Notes: generated by a model from the letters alone, not told the origin. 64,000 nucleotides of DNA from Natronorubrum bangense (GCF_004799645.1 NZ_CP031305.1:2728001-2792000), one strand, 5' to 3'. Shown: positions 55,801 to 63,593, counted from the first letter of the stretch. Program-made: numbers and translations.

Positions 55801-56392
55801 CGTTCGGGAACGCTTCTTCTACGGGGCGACCCGCGAGATCAACGAAGGCGATCGTCTCGTCGGTGTAGCTGTCGTGAGCCACAATCGAGAGAATTGCTCG
55901 CTCTCCCAGTTCAGGGAACTCGCCACGATCGTCCGTTTCAATGTCGAACGTCATGACGCGGGTCGGGACCGTGAAGTCAACCGACTCGAGTTCGCTGTAG
56001 TGAACTTCGTATGCTGGCGCTTCAACGCCCGTGAACAGCCCCCATTCTACCCGTGCTGTGTTTGTCAGGTAGGGGTCCGTCTGGAACGTTTCGTCGAATA
56101 GGCTCGCAACCTCGTTGACATCCCAGTGGTTACGGACCTCAATGCGGCCCAGTTCGTCACCAAACAGGGATTCGTAGCCAGACTCTTCGACACCAGTCAC
56201 TTCTTGATGTGTGAACAGCGTGCGGCCCAGCTTCTCGATCTCGTGCGTGGGCGCGTAGAAGTGTGGTGAAAACCCGAAAATCTCAATCGATTCGTAGCCG
56301 CGATCCGCCGCCCGCCCGTGTAACCTAATCGTCTGCTCGTTTCGTTTTTCGTTCCATGCTGCTGTTACATTCGTTACGTATAGTTTTACCAT
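52895..56392 (-). CDS. polB: family B DNA polymerase containing an intein
   Basis: 1,165 residues before splicing, about 820 after. Exonuclease motifs: Exo I FDIETDDRG, Exo II WNIESFDMPYLL, Exo III YNAKDVRL. Polymerase motif A DLSSLYPMTMAM, motif B KTKTNSVYGVSGW, motif C YGDTD-SNYVKF, where the intein interrupts between Asp and Ser. The precursor start is taken as MVKLYVTNV (ATG 56390-56392); the frame is open to 56431. This is the replicative enzyme of the element and resembles those of haloviruses more than the host PolB1. Confidence 0.92.
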   Translation of the reverse strand: MVKLYVTNVTAAWNEKRNEQTIRLHGRAADRGYESIEIFGFSPHFYAPTHEIEKLGRTLFTHQEVTGVEESGYESLFGDELGRIEVRNHWDVNEVASLFDETFQTDPYLTNTARVEWGLFTGVEAPAYEVHYSELESVDFTVPTRVMTFDIETDDRGEFPELGERAILSIVAHDSYTDETIAFVDLAGRPVEEAFPNGKPEGVDAVHYDRDEKRMLIRFACWVKEICPDVITGWNIESFDMPYLLARMDALDVDTDRMSREGYARVTKRGHARMKGHSIHDMLIAYKSTKRGELRSFSLDAVAEAELGEKKLDHSGESIYEMWCDDVDKLIRYNAKDVRLVVEIDRKSGVLDFKQALRHEIGVDLEGTTANHEFIDMMARRKLHEKGLIAPDAKHVEKDEKYEGAYVFPPYTGVAKNVVGMDLSSLYPMTMAMLNASPEMVLPPGNHEGPHSIAPNGARFSLEKDGILKELVDDAIDLKADYKELRDSYKAGTPEYEEYSEKYDVNKTKTNSVYGVSGWPRFFLYDERVAEGVTTMGQAVIKTTQKYINEHTEGQVIYGDTDSVPMNEPILIRDENGSIDIVEIQELDGRDGDVEVWTEKGFTRVKRVIRKPNRKKLYTIRTKKGVVHATEDHSLVRADGSEVEPGELQEGESLLHRNVSDASTDVQTDLSLDRAWLYGFFCGDGSSGDYAYDHPKNTDWDTRKTSWSLNNNNRELLQRAAVALSKEFGVNSRINETLESSGTYKLQPSNNGKRGAGSNGMLPSLVKHFNETCYTPSRQKRVPQDVLNGDTQAIQAFLDGYMAADGHVGSRYSKRFHEADTRHQPLASGLVFLLQRIGYTFNINVRQVERDGGVTEYYKLRCQTSHRGDPNEVKKIVDYEYDGEYVYDLETENHHFHAGAGNIIVHNSNYVKFSSDWSKAECLEKAAEIAEKLNTEVYPKLAEEHGIPAADNRWNIEVEAYMERYFQAGKKKRYAYLCTWKDGNDCDPKVSITGFTRSDISMLTKELQDEILEKILHGATEVEIGQTIYEAAQEITPTGADLERLGIPGGLSKPIENYAWTDGTPKAAHPRGCWFSNETLGTNFGSGSKPKRIYTKVYRVDGFEHEIDVLCFDEPGELPDDLVLDTQRMTNTVIVNPLGKIIEAVDVDVDAAIKNQHQVGLEAFV
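53672..54706 (-). other. LAGLIDADG intein in PolB at the pol-c site
   Basis: 345 residues. Begins Ser-Val-Pro (block A, Ser1), contains block B-like TEDHSLV, the two dodecapeptide-like endonuclease motifs LYGFFCGDGSS and FLDGYMAADGH, and ends Val-His-Asn before the +1 Ser of SNYVKF. The insertion point is the classic pol-c position between YGDTD and S. Ser1, terminal His-Asn and Ser+1 are all present, so splicing should work, and the endonuclease motifs appear intact. Confidence 0.92.
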
Positions 56393-56906
56393 TCTCTTGT
56401 TTTTCTTGATTCTGTATCTCGTCGAGAACACTCTCAGAGAAGTCCAGAACGCCGTTCGCTCTGTACCATTCCTCGAGTTGGATGTTGTTCACTTGCGTGA
56501 CAATCCAGGCATGGCCACCCCTGATTTCCTTCGAGTTGAAATTCGCGAGGAGGTTCGGAATCCGATAGTACTCAACTTGATAGTACTCGCGAACAGGCTT
56601 GATCTCGCCACAGCACATTCTGTGTTCGACTACCTCGTAGAAGCACGACTGCAACGGGCTACCAGGATACCAGAGATAGCACTCCAGATGGTCGTCCATC
56701 TGCCAGTTACCATCTTCATCGAGTCGGACATGTTTGTAGCGTGCATCAGGCTCTTCAGAGCAACACTTCTCCTTCAACAGCCCTGCAAGACCAGGCGATA
56801 AGGGAAACTGATCGGTTTCTGCCACCTTGATCTGTGGAGTGTAGTTACGCTTGTCCATAGGGAATCCACGTACCAGAGCAACCCGGTCATTTACTGTTGT
56901 CCCCAT
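56325..56906 (-). CDS. hypothetical protein upstream of polB
   Basis: 193 residues from ATG 56904-56906, overlapping the polB start by 68 bp. It has a Cys-Cys pair (KCCSEEPD) and later HRMCCGEIKP, so a metal site is possible. No recognised family. An AT-rich stretch just upstream (aataaaaat on the coding strand) may be the promoter for this gene and polB. Confidence 0.6.
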   Translation of the reverse strand: MGTTVNDRVALVRGFPMDKRNYTPQIKVAETDQFPLSPGLAGLLKEKCCSEEPDARYKHVRLDEDGNWQMDDHLECYLWYPGSPLQSCFYEVVEHRMCCGEIKPVREYYQVEYYRIPNLLANFNSKEIRGGHAWIVTQVNNIQLEEWYRANGVLDFSESVLDEIQNQEKQENGKTIRNECNSSMERKTKRADD

Positions 56907-56994
56907 AACCCCGTGTTGCCCCAGTAACTGACACCAATAGATTTTTATTGGTAATAACCTTGCCGCTAATACAGACAGTCACGTTCTCTATAGT

Positions 56995-57858
56995 TTAATT
57001 CTCCATATGCCACACGCGACCTGGGAATGGAACATCGTCACCGGGTGCGAGCAGGGTCTCGTCCGGGAAGGGGGCGGGATCATAGGCACTTTCGGGCTTT
57101 CTGTATCTCATTCTCTCTCGTCGACCAAGCGTGACATCCACTCCATTCCACTCAGTCCAGATATTCCCAAAGCTCCGCTGGATGCTACCGTAATAGCCGC
57201 GATTCTGTCGCAAGAACTTCCGGTCGGAGAACGACCAGACGTCGCCCCAGCGTGCCCTCGAGATCGGCACAGCCGTATCTACGGAGCGAACGGGAACGTA
57301 GTATTTCTCGGTCTGGAACTGCTTCGTTGGGTGGCCACCCAGGACGTGAACTTCGCGACAATCGCGGTACTCGCTCCAGGGGTGTGGCGTTCCACCGAAC
57401 CGTTCCTGACACGGCATACCGACACGGAACCGATCGGGAACGTCCAGCGGATGAATGCTCTTCGGCACAACGATCACGGTCTCGCAGTACTCGTCGAGCT
57501 GCACAGCGTAGCGGATTGCCTCGGTGTAACCAACGTTCTCGTCAATATCTGGTGCTACTGCGTACTTCGGACGTTCTCTCTTTACTACCTCGAGATGCTT
57601 CTCAAAGGTGGCTTCTACGTCGTCGGGACTCTCTACTTCTGTGAACGGCCAGTCAACGAAATCAATGGACACGTCTCTCGGTGGTCGGCGGTAGTTCGAT
57701 CGTATTCCGATAATGACGCCAGAGCGAGCTGCGGCATACGCTGTGTCAGTGCCTCCATTGACCGTCGTGATGACGTCGACTATGCGTAACCGCTTCAGAA
57801 GCGGTCTGTGTGAATCGTTATAGCTGTCGCTGAATAGGGTCTGTTGTACTTGGCTCAT
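56995..57858 (-). CDS. possible DpdA/TGT-like protein (DUF6610-type)
   Basis: 287 residues from ATG 57856-57858. A TIM-barrel-like order is seen: IGIRSNYRRPPRDVSIDFVDWP, PKYAVAPDID with two acidic residues, TVIVVPKSIHPLDVP, VGMPCQERFGGTP, and EVHVLGGHPTKQF. This order resembles the tRNA-guanine transglycosylase fold reused by viral DpdA to insert 7-deazaguanine into DNA. I recall such haloviral proteins as DUF6610. The assignment is tentative: no pathway genes (queC, queD, queE) are visible in the window. Confidence 0.5.
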   Translation of the reverse strand: MSQVQQTLFSDSYNDSHRPLLKRLRIVDVITTVNGGTDTAYAAARSGVIIGIRSNYRRPPRDVSIDFVDWPFTEVESPDDVEATFEKHLEVVKRERPKYAVAPDIDENVGYTEAIRYAVQLDEYCETVIVVPKSIHPLDVPDRFRVGMPCQERFGGTPHPWSEYRDCREVHVLGGHPTKQFQTEKYYVPVRSVDTAVPISRARWGDVWSFSDRKFLRQNRGYYGSIQRSFGNIWTEWNGVDVTLGRRERMRYRKPESAYDPAPFPDETLLAPGDDVPFPGRVWHMEN

Positions 57859-57865
57859 ATTCCTC

Positions 57866-58714
57866 TCAGTCGTAGGTGGGTCCGGGTCCGTCGAACTTCC
57901 CCCAACGCGAACTACAGATGGAGTAGAAATCGCACTGTTGGTCGTCGTCCTTTCCCCACTTACACAATGGCTGTTCACATATGGGGAAGTCTTCGCGAAT
58001 CTTTCCCGTGGTCATCTCTTCGATATACGTCTTGATTCGAGAACGGCGCTCCGCATTCAACTCGCTGACGAGGAAGTCGTCGTTCATCGGGAAGTACCCG
58101 GCAACCGCTGCTATGTCCCAGTCATCCGAAAAAAGCATACTGTAGTACTCTCCTTCCAAGAAAATCCCGTCATCGCGGTACTTCTTGTCTGGTGTCTTCC
58201 CAGTTTTGAAATCCACGACTACGACTCCTTCATCGGCTTGTACTTCAGGTACACTCGAGGCATTCAGGATTACATCAGCGTAACCCATGAGCGGCGGTGC
58301 CTGTTCCCAGTCCCACCCCTCCGCTTCCACTCCAACTGGTAGGAAGGACTCGGCGTCGGGAGCTGCTTCGCGCCGCGCTTCTTCGAACATTATGAAGTTC
58401 GAGATGTACGGCTCGATCCAGTCAGCCCACAACGACACGTCTTCGGGCAACAACTCAGTGAGATCCTCGGGGATCTCCCCGGTGTCGGCGTAGTGCTCGA
58501 GAAGGTTCTCGTAGTACAACTCGTACGCTTTGTGGACCTGCCGACCGCGCTTCGTGTAGTAGTTATCCGGGGTCCGAAGCCCCAGCACATACTGATAGTA
58601 GAAGCGACGTGGACACGTCTTGTATGTCGTTACACGCGACTTCGATATGTACGGTAACTCGCCATCGGCGGCGTTCTCGCGCAGATCCCCGAGCACGTCA
58701 CTCTGATCGGGCAT
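57866..58714 (-). CDS. Cas4/RecB-like PD-(D/E)XK nuclease
   Basis: 282 residues. ISKSRVTTYKTCPRRFYYQYV (first Fe-S Cys plus the RecB-type start), GYADVIL and VVVVDFKTGKTPD (the Asp and Asp-x-Lys catalytic core), then YFP and, near the end, the cysteine group CEQPLCKWGKDDDQQCDFY. This is the Cas4-type Fe-S exonuclease layout, here with no cas genes near. Start ATG 58714 follows ggaaggagacagcag, a good ribosome site; an upstream ATG at 58738 is less likely. Confidence 0.85.
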   Translation of the reverse strand: MPDQSDVLGDLRENAADGELPYISKSRVTTYKTCPRRFYYQYVLGLRTPDNYYTKRGRQVHKAYELYYENLLEHYADTGEIPEDLTELLPEDVSLWADWIEPYISNFIMFEEARREAAPDAESFLPVGVEAEGWDWEQAPPLMGYADVILNASSVPEVQADEGVVVVDFKTGKTPDKKYRDDGIFLEGEYYSMLFSDDWDIAAVAGYFPMNDDFLVSELNAERRSRIKTYIEEMTTGKIREDFPICEQPLCKWGKDDDQQCDFYSICSSRWGKFDGPGPTYD

Positions 58715-58901
58715 CTGCTGTCTCCTTCCAAGACTCATCGCCTTGTGACTCTATGATCTCATCCAGATACTCGGGGGAACCCATAGCCCACTCGAGCATC
58801 AAGTCGTCCGGGTTCACTGCCACGGTCTCATCGTCGTAGATCCACGTTCGGAATCCTACGGGCGATCCTTCAATTGGATGGTCAAACGTAATCCAGTGCA
58901 T
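58698..58901 (-). CDS. small hypothetical protein
   Basis: 67 residues. Overlaps the nuclease start. Compact, with a Trp-rich first part (MHWITFDHPIEGSPVGFRTWIYDDE). Its ATG overlaps the upstream stop (TGATG). Function unknown. Confidence 0.65.
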   Translation of the reverse strand: MHWITFDHPIEGSPVGFRTWIYDDETVAVNPDDLMLEWAMGSPEYLDEIIESQGDESWKETADARSE

Positions 58902-59053
58902 CAGTTCATTTCCTCTAATTGCTTTACGTGACTCGTGATGTCGGCTACCGTCGTCTCACCATCTTCGTCGGTGGTAAACTCAATGACGCACCGAGGTTGC
59001 GATCGTGCGTGCGTCAGAATTTCAACGAGCACCTCTCGGTTCGAGAAGGTCAT
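58901..59053 (-). CDS. small hypothetical protein
   Basis: 50 residues from MTFSNREVLVEILTHARSQP; ends LEEMN. The longer frame to 59098 is dismissed because the extension is Gly/Arg-rich. Single Cys; function unknown. Confidence 0.55.
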   Translation of the reverse strand: MTFSNREVLVEILTHARSQPRCVIEFTTDEDGETTVADITSHVKQLEEMN

Positions 59054-59137
59054 CACCCAGCCTCCACGTCGGTTGAATATGTTCGGGATACCCCCCACCC
59101 TGGTGATTTAATACAGCATACCCGGTATATTTTTGAT

Positions 59138-59236
59138 ATGATAAACTGGGCATTGATTCCGTTGCTGCTACCAGTTTTGACAGTCGGCATTTTGGGGATC
59201 GGATATTGGCTACTGAAGGCCGAGGACATTCTGTGA
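59138..59236 (+). CDS. possible 32-residue one-helix membrane peptide
   Basis: MINWALIPLLLPVLTVGILG then a short polar tail ending AEDIL; a single membrane helix on the strand opposite the cluster. An AT-rich stretch (tacccggtatattttt) precedes it. It may be a small holin-like or toxin-like peptide, or nothing. Confidence 0.35.
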   Translation: MINWALIPLLLPVLTVGILGIGYWLLKAEDIL

Positions 59237-59240
59237 ACGC

Positions 59241-59390
59241 TCACAGCAATGCCTCGCCGGTCGCCTTCTCGAACGTCAACGCTCGGTAATCACGATCGGC
59301 TTTTGATCGGTTGTAGACAGAGAGAACAGCCATGTTCGCACCGATTTGCTCGTCGACGCGAGCGATCATCTGATCGAGATCGGCGCTCAT
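59241..59390 (-). CDS. 49-residue hypothetical protein
   Basis: MSADLDQMIARVDEQIGANM, then a polar tail ending EALL. Start ATG 59388-59390 overlaps the stop of the DUF1599-like gene (ATGA), so it is part of the same operon. Function unknown. Confidence 0.65.
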   Translation of the reverse strand: MSADLDQMIARVDEQIGANMAVLSVYNRSKADRDYRALTFEKATGEALL

Positions 59391-59806
59391 GATTCGTCCT
59401 CCTCTTCGTACTCAGCAGTCGGATCAGATTCCGTGCGCTCGGGATCGACGACATAGACGTGTTTCTCAGCCTTCTTTGCCAGCCGCCGCTTGTCGTACTT
59501 GTTCTCTGCTTGCATGGCAGCGTAGACTGACTCGTCTTCGTCGGCATCGGTCGCCGCTTCGAAGTTCGGATCATGATCGAGTAGATCCATGTTGAAGCTG
59601 CGGGCGATCTTGTCCAGGCGTCGGGTGAATAGCCCGACTGCGATCCAGTCTTCTGGTGTCTTGAGAACGACTGGCTGCTCGTTAGCGAGCGTGTGAAGGA
59701 CGTGACCGATGTTCTGCCAAGAACGGCCATAGTCCGCGTTCTTCATCTTGTAGGTTTCCGCGCTCTCTTCCAGAATTTCAGTTACCGTCTTGTGGTTGTC
59801 ACTCAT
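59387..59806 (-). CDS. DUF1599/Nmad1-like protein
   Basis: 139 residues. ETYKMKNADYGRSWQNIGH and GLFTRRLDKIARSFN fit the short DUF1599 (nucleotide modification-associated domain 1) family, a helical fold related to MazG-type nucleotide enzymes. An acidic tail follows. ATG 59806 is preferred to the in-frame TTG 59821. It fits with a nucleotide-modifying module. Confidence 0.7.
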   Translation of the reverse strand: MSDNHKTVTEILEESAETYKMKNADYGRSWQNIGHVLHTLANEQPVVLKTPEDWIAVGLFTRRLDKIARSFNMDLLDHDPNFEAATDADEDESVYAAMQAENKYDKRRLAKKAEKHVYVVDPERTESDPTAEYEEEDES

Positions 59807-59813
59807 GTTTTTG

Positions 59814-60038
59814 TCAGTCAAGGTGCTCTTGGCGCATTCGTATGATCTCTCCTCCGCGTTCTGACACCACGCCGTCGTGGTGTGCTATTTTGATTGTCCC
59901 GTTCGGGAGTTTCAGTACGTCTACAACGCCAGTGTACTTCGTCGGCTTATCGTCTTCATCTACACCGGGGTAGAGAATCCAAATGGCCCACGTTGTATCT
60001 GGCGTTGGCTCTGGTTCGTGTATCTCTTGTATTGGCAT
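59814..60038 (-). CDS. small hypothetical protein
   Basis: 74 residues. Beta-rich (TTWAIWILYPGVDE, GVVDVLKLPNGTIKIAHHDGVV). No recognised family. A purine-rich stretch lies before the ATG. Confidence 0.65.
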   Translation of the reverse strand: MPIQEIHEPEPTPDTTWAIWILYPGVDEDDKPTKYTGVVDVLKLPNGTIKIAHHDGVVSERGGEIIRMRQEHLD

Positions 60039-60101
60039 TTCTCTCTGTAGTGGTCACTCCCTCTTTCATCTCCTTTTCATGCGCTACGGGGAGCTATCCG
60101 C

Positions 60102-60470
60102 TTATTTCAGCTCATCTAACCGGCACTGATCTTCATCACGCTCTGACGGCTGATCGACGAACTCGTACGGTCGCATGGCCTTATCATCCACGTACATATC
60201 GGAGCCACCCTTCGCCATCATGAGACCGTGGAATGGAACTCCCCACAGCGTCAGCATACCGGCGACTTGGGAGGCGTCTGACCACGGTCTGGCCGTCCAG
60301 ACGATGATCGTCTTCCCGTCGTAGTAGGCGTCGTGCAGCTTCTCGATCAGATCAGTGTTCGGTTCCTGCTCACAGGGTGGCAGGTACTCGTCGGTTGTCC
60401 TATCCGTGATCGTGTGGTCGAAGTCAATATTCAGCGTCTTCACATCGCTCCACGGAATCGAGGTAGTCAC
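60102..60470 (-). CDS. HAD-superfamily phosphatase, polynucleotide-kinase-3'-phosphatase-like
   Basis: 122 residues, a minimal HAD core without cap. Motif I is NIDFDHTITD, motif II is VWTARPWSD, and motif IV is YVDDKAMRP. The short form and the DxDxT resemble the 3'-phosphatase half of phage polynucleotide kinase. It could repair DNA or RNA ends. Confidence 0.8.
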   Translation of the reverse strand: MTTSIPWSDVKTLNIDFDHTITDRTTDEYLPPCEQEPNTDLIEKLHDAYYDGKTIIVWTARPWSDASQVAGMLTLWGVPFHGLMMAKGGSDMYVDDKAMRPYEFVDQPSERDEDQCRLDELK

Positions 60471-60649
60471 CCGATCACCCGGAGCAATATCTGGTGTCCA
60501 AGGAACAGTCCGAGAACGGTCCCAATTACGCCCATGACGCCAGCAAACGTTGGTGGCGCGGGAATTGGGAAGTCAAGGACGGTGAACAGTACACCGACGA
60601 GGAGGCCGACAGACAGTGCTGCAAGGAACGAAAGAACGATGATGTTCAT
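60467..60649 (-). CDS. small membrane protein
   Basis: 60 residues with two hydrophobic helices (about 4-26 and 33-55). The start and stop overlap their neighbours by four bases (ATGA). A holin-like or membrane-anchoring role is possible but not shown. Confidence 0.65.
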   Translation of the reverse strand: MNIIVLSFLAALSVGLLVGVLFTVLDFPIPAPPTFAGVMGVIGTVLGLFLGHQILLRVIG

Positions 60650-60957
60650 TCCTCATTCTCCAGCGTGTGCTGCCAGCAGCGATCTCCGCACTCTTCAACT
60701 TCCCTGGTACACTGCTCTCCGTCTGACGTTTCTGCGTTACAGAAGAAGATCAGCTTCTGAGGGGACTCCTGAGTGTCGTCACTTACTCGTTCGGGAAGCG
60801 GGGCGGTCTCTTCAACAACGAATTGTGGGTCCGCCTTCTCGACCAGTACCGTGACGCTGCTACGTAGCTCCGAATGGTTGAGCACCTCGATGATGTGTCC
60901 ATCAACGTCGAAACCATCACCACTGTAACAGTGAGTCTCCCGAACATATCGAGTCAT
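60646..60957 (-). CDS. hypothetical zinc-finger-like protein
   Basis: 103 residues. Near the C-terminus CNAETSDGEQCTREVEECGDRCWQH has four Cys and a His, likely a zinc site. The N-terminal part is beta-rich. Function unknown. ATGA overlap at both ends. Confidence 0.65.
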   Translation of the reverse strand: MTRYVRETHCYSGDGFDVDGHIIEVLNHSELRSSVTVLVEKADPQFVVEETAPLPERVSDDTQESPQKLIFFCNAETSDGEQCTREVEECGDRCWQHTLENEE

Positions 60958-61307
60958 TCGCTCCCCTCGGAATCGTTGGCAGCCTCGAGAACGTCGTCGA
61001 CGCTTTCACCAGCCTCTTCGATTTTCTCTTCTGCGTCTGGCCGAACGGACTGATCCCCGTACTCGATCCGAAGGAATACGGTCTGGACGTACAGCATGAG
61101 ATCGTCAAGCTCTTCGGCGATCTCGGTCTCACCTTCCTCTTCGAGACGTTCTTGCTCATCTGCAAGCCAGGTCATTGTGTCCAGCGAGTACTGCTTCATT
61201 TCATCCATCGACTGATGGAGTGCGTTGATGTCTCGGGCAATGTCTGCTGGGGAGACGCTTTCTTCAACCGATTCCTTTCCGAGTAGACCTTGGAGCTTCT
61301 CAAACAT
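60954..61307 (-). CDS. helical hypothetical protein
   Basis: 117 residues from MFEKLQGLLG, mostly alpha-helical with a coiled-coil part (DEMKQYSLDTMTWLADEQERLEEE) and an acidic tail. No family recognised. Confidence 0.65.
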   Translation of the reverse strand: MFEKLQGLLGKESVEESVSPADIARDINALHQSMDEMKQYSLDTMTWLADEQERLEEEGETEIAEELDDLMLYVQTVFLRIEYGDQSVRPDAEEKIEEAGESVDDVLEAANDSEGSE

Positions 61308-61320
61308 AGTGAGTCTTAGA

Positions 61321-61731
61321 TTAGTGGTGTCCGTATTCTGGGCCGACCGTTCCCTCAGATTCACCATCTCTGCTTGGGATGGCAGACGGGTACATCGGTG
61401 CCGCGTCGTTCAGAGCGGGCGCATCGATTCCCTCAAATCCGCCTCGAGATCCGAAGTTGAAGTCTTCTGGCCACATCTGCTTGCGGTTCCCGTTGCAGAT
61501 GAATCCGCATATCGGACAGATTTCATCTCCAAGATCGTCAGTCCAGGCCGCAATCGTGTTCTCTCCCTCGTGGTCTTCGCACTCTGGACACATCGTGGTC
61601 GTGTACTCGATCGTCTTCGAGACGACCGTGCCACCGGGTAGCGACAGCATGATGGGGCTTCCATCGCCGCGAAGGTCAACATCGGTAACTGCGAAGTGGT
61701 CCGCTCGGGTGTTGCGTCGGTCAACGTGCAT
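61321..61731 (-). CDS. zinc-ribbon protein
   Basis: 136 residues. CPECEDHEG and CPICGFICN form a zinc ribbon. The tail ends GPEYGHH. Such ribbon proteins are common in head-tail haloviruses; role unknown. Confidence 0.65.
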   Translation of the reverse strand: MHVDRRNTRADHFAVTDVDLRGDGSPIMLSLPGGTVVSKTIEYTTTMCPECEDHEGENTIAAWTDDLGDEICPICGFICNGNRKQMWPEDFNFGSRGGFEGIDAPALNDAAPMYPSAIPSRDGESEGTVGPEYGHH

Positions 61732-61772
61732 TTTCGATTTAGGGTTAGGTAGATTTCTCTCAGGGGGTATTC

Positions 61773-62045
61773 TCAGACGTACAGCTCGACGGGGTGCAGC
61801 TCAACCTGGGCAGGATGAACTACACCGAACGTCATTCCAATGTGCTGCGCTCTCAACCACGCCTCAGACAGTGAATCTGCCCGAATGTAGATGTACGTGG
61901 GTGTTAGATCAGCACCGGGAACCTCGGCGATCCACAAATGGTAGACCCGATGATCCCCGGTGTTCGTCTCAATTTCACTGGGCTGCGTACCTTCGACCTC
62001 CTCGAAATTAGTGGGAATAGAGGTCGAGTGGTTGTCAGCACCCAT
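61773..62045 (-). CDS. small hypothetical protein
   Basis: 90 residues from MGADNHSTSIPT. The second half (TYIYIRADSLSEAWLRAQHIGM) is alpha/beta. No recognised family. It overlaps the start of the neighbouring frame by about ten bases. Confidence 0.6.
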   Translation of the reverse strand: MGADNHSTSIPTNFEEVEGTQPSEIETNTGDHRVYHLWIAEVPGADLTPTYIYIRADSLSEAWLRAQHIGMTFGVVHPAQVELHPVELYV

Positions 62046-62232
62046 GAGACACCTCGTGTGCCTCGACCGACCCGTCGACCACACGACGGAACTGCTTCCA
62101 CTCTTTGTAGAGAGCACTGATTGCACCCTCTCGAGTGGCGCTTACCGTATCGAGAAGCGGGGCATCCTCGCCGATATAGTAGGCGTAGAACACTCCGTCC
62201 GCTTCCCGAACGGCCACGTTGTCGGTCTTCAT
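62035..62232 (-). CDS. small hypothetical protein
   Basis: 65 residues: VAVREADGVFYAYYIGEDAPLL and SALYKEWKQFRRV. Beta-hairpin then helix; function unknown. A 23-residue frame just before it (62229-62300) overlaps the ATG but is not strong enough to call. Confidence 0.6.
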   Translation of the reverse strand: MKTDNVAVREADGVFYAYYIGEDAPLLDTVSATREGAISALYKEWKQFRRVVDGSVEAHEVSHGC

Positions 62233-62334
62233 AGTGCCGACCCCGTGGTGGTTTTTCCTGCTTCGATTCCTGATTTACTGGATTCACTGATAGTCTTCAT
62301 GTCGTGGTAGATAATAGCTCTTACGTAGTGAGTC

Positions 62335-63552
62335 TTAGAGACCAGCAGTCAGAAGTTCTGTATCTACGGTCTTGCTGTGTTGTTCGTGTCCAAACTGTAC
62401 TGGGTACAGCCATGCCAGCGAGTACTCGTCGGTCACGCCGTGGATCGTTGCCGCCGGTTCGCTCCACACACTCAGGCTCTCTTCATACTCACCCGGTGGG
62501 CAGATCGAACCAGACATCAGAACAGGACGGTTCATGACGTGTTCCAGTTTGAACTCGTGGTAGTGACCCCGGTAGGCGACGTCGTACTGATGCTGCATCT
62601 GCCATCCGCGCCACTTGTTCTGGGCGCTGGGCGTTCCGATGTGGGCCGAGCAGTTCTGTCCGTGGCGCAGGTGTCCACGATGCTTGCCGTTGCGCATTTC
62701 GAAGTTCACGAATCCGGTCGGGCCGGATCGAATGAACGTGACGTTCTCCATGTCGCTTTCACGGACCAGGAGATCGAGCATCATGTAGACGATCTGGTCA
62801 GCGTTAGCCATCTGGCTCATCCCGTTTGCACGAAGTTCGCCGTGATTTCCAGGCTGACAAACCACCTGAACGCTCGGGAAGCGGGCGGAAAGACGACGGA
62901 TCTGCTCGAGGTACAGCTCGCAGGCCAAGTCGATCTGCTCGTCGAGCGTGAGATCGATCTCGTGGGGCTGGTGGCTGTAGATGTTTTCTCCAGTCACCGT
63001 ATCCCCGCCCAGTAATAGATGAGCGGTATCGAACTTCCGATCGGCTTTCTCTTCCCGATCGATCAGGTTCATCACCGAATCAGTGACCGACCGGATTCTC
63101 TCAGCAGCAATGTCCTTGTTGAACACCACGTTGCCGAACTCGTCTTCAACGACAGCACCAATGTGGTCGTCAGATCGGTGAATTACGACATCTTCGTTGC
63201 TGGGATTGTACTCGAGGCCACCGTCAGCAATTGCTGGGAGGCTTTGGTTGAGCAACCGGACGAGGCGGTCGTTCAGCTCACCAAGGTGAGCATTTGCTGC
63301 TTTGGACTGTGCGGACTTCGAAGCGTGATTCGCCGGGCGGTTGTAGTTCGTCGGATGCGACTCGAGCGTTCGAAGCTCAGTCGCTGGGTATCGAACACCG
63401 TCGCGATTCACAAGTGGAATCTCTGCGTTGATAGCCCGCAAGTGGTCTCTCACCGTCGATTCGGAGATCCCCAACTCGTCGGCCACCTCTGCGGTGGTCG
63501 CGGGGAGTAGCTCGTAGACGGATCTCTGTGCTGGTGTTAAGTTGTAACTCAT
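62335..63552 (-). CDS. winged-helix plus metallophosphoesterase fusion
   Basis: 405 residues. The first 60 form an HTH (TAEVADELGISESTVRDHLRAI). The rest carries calcineurin-type metal motifs: HRSDDHIG (Asp-His), LLGGDTVTGEN (Gly-Asp), QPGNHGE (Gly-Asn-His-Glu) and YRGHYHEFK (Gly-His-x-His). It could be a nuclease or nucleotide phosphatase; the HTH might bind DNA. ATG 63552 is chosen. Confidence 0.82.
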   Translation of the reverse strand: MSYNLTPAQRSVYELLPATTAEVADELGISESTVRDHLRAINAEIPLVNRDGVRYPATELRTLESHPTNYNRPANHASKSAQSKAANAHLGELNDRLVRLLNQSLPAIADGGLEYNPSNEDVVIHRSDDHIGAVVEDEFGNVVFNKDIAAERIRSVTDSVMNLIDREEKADRKFDTAHLLLGGDTVTGENIYSHQPHEIDLTLDEQIDLACELYLEQIRRLSARFPSVQVVCQPGNHGELRANGMSQMANADQIVYMMLDLLVRESDMENVTFIRSGPTGFVNFEMRNGKHRGHLRHGQNCSAHIGTPSAQNKWRGWQMQHQYDVAYRGHYHEFKLEHVMNRPVLMSGSICPPGEYEESLSVWSEPAATIHGVTDEYSLAWLYPVQFGHEQHSKTVDTELLTAGL

Positions 63553-63593
63553 GTAGGTGTAGGTAGTGATAGCGAAGATGTGCGAGAAGGGCG

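Noticed and set aside
59290..59730. Minus-strand frame overlapping the DUF1599-like and the 49-residue genes
   Set aside because: Arg/Ser/Thr-rich composition typical of a shadow frame; the real genes cover it.
62229..62300. 23-residue frame with ATGA overlap to the next small gene
   Set aside because: Too short, and no ribosome site was seen upstream; cannot be supported by sequence alone.
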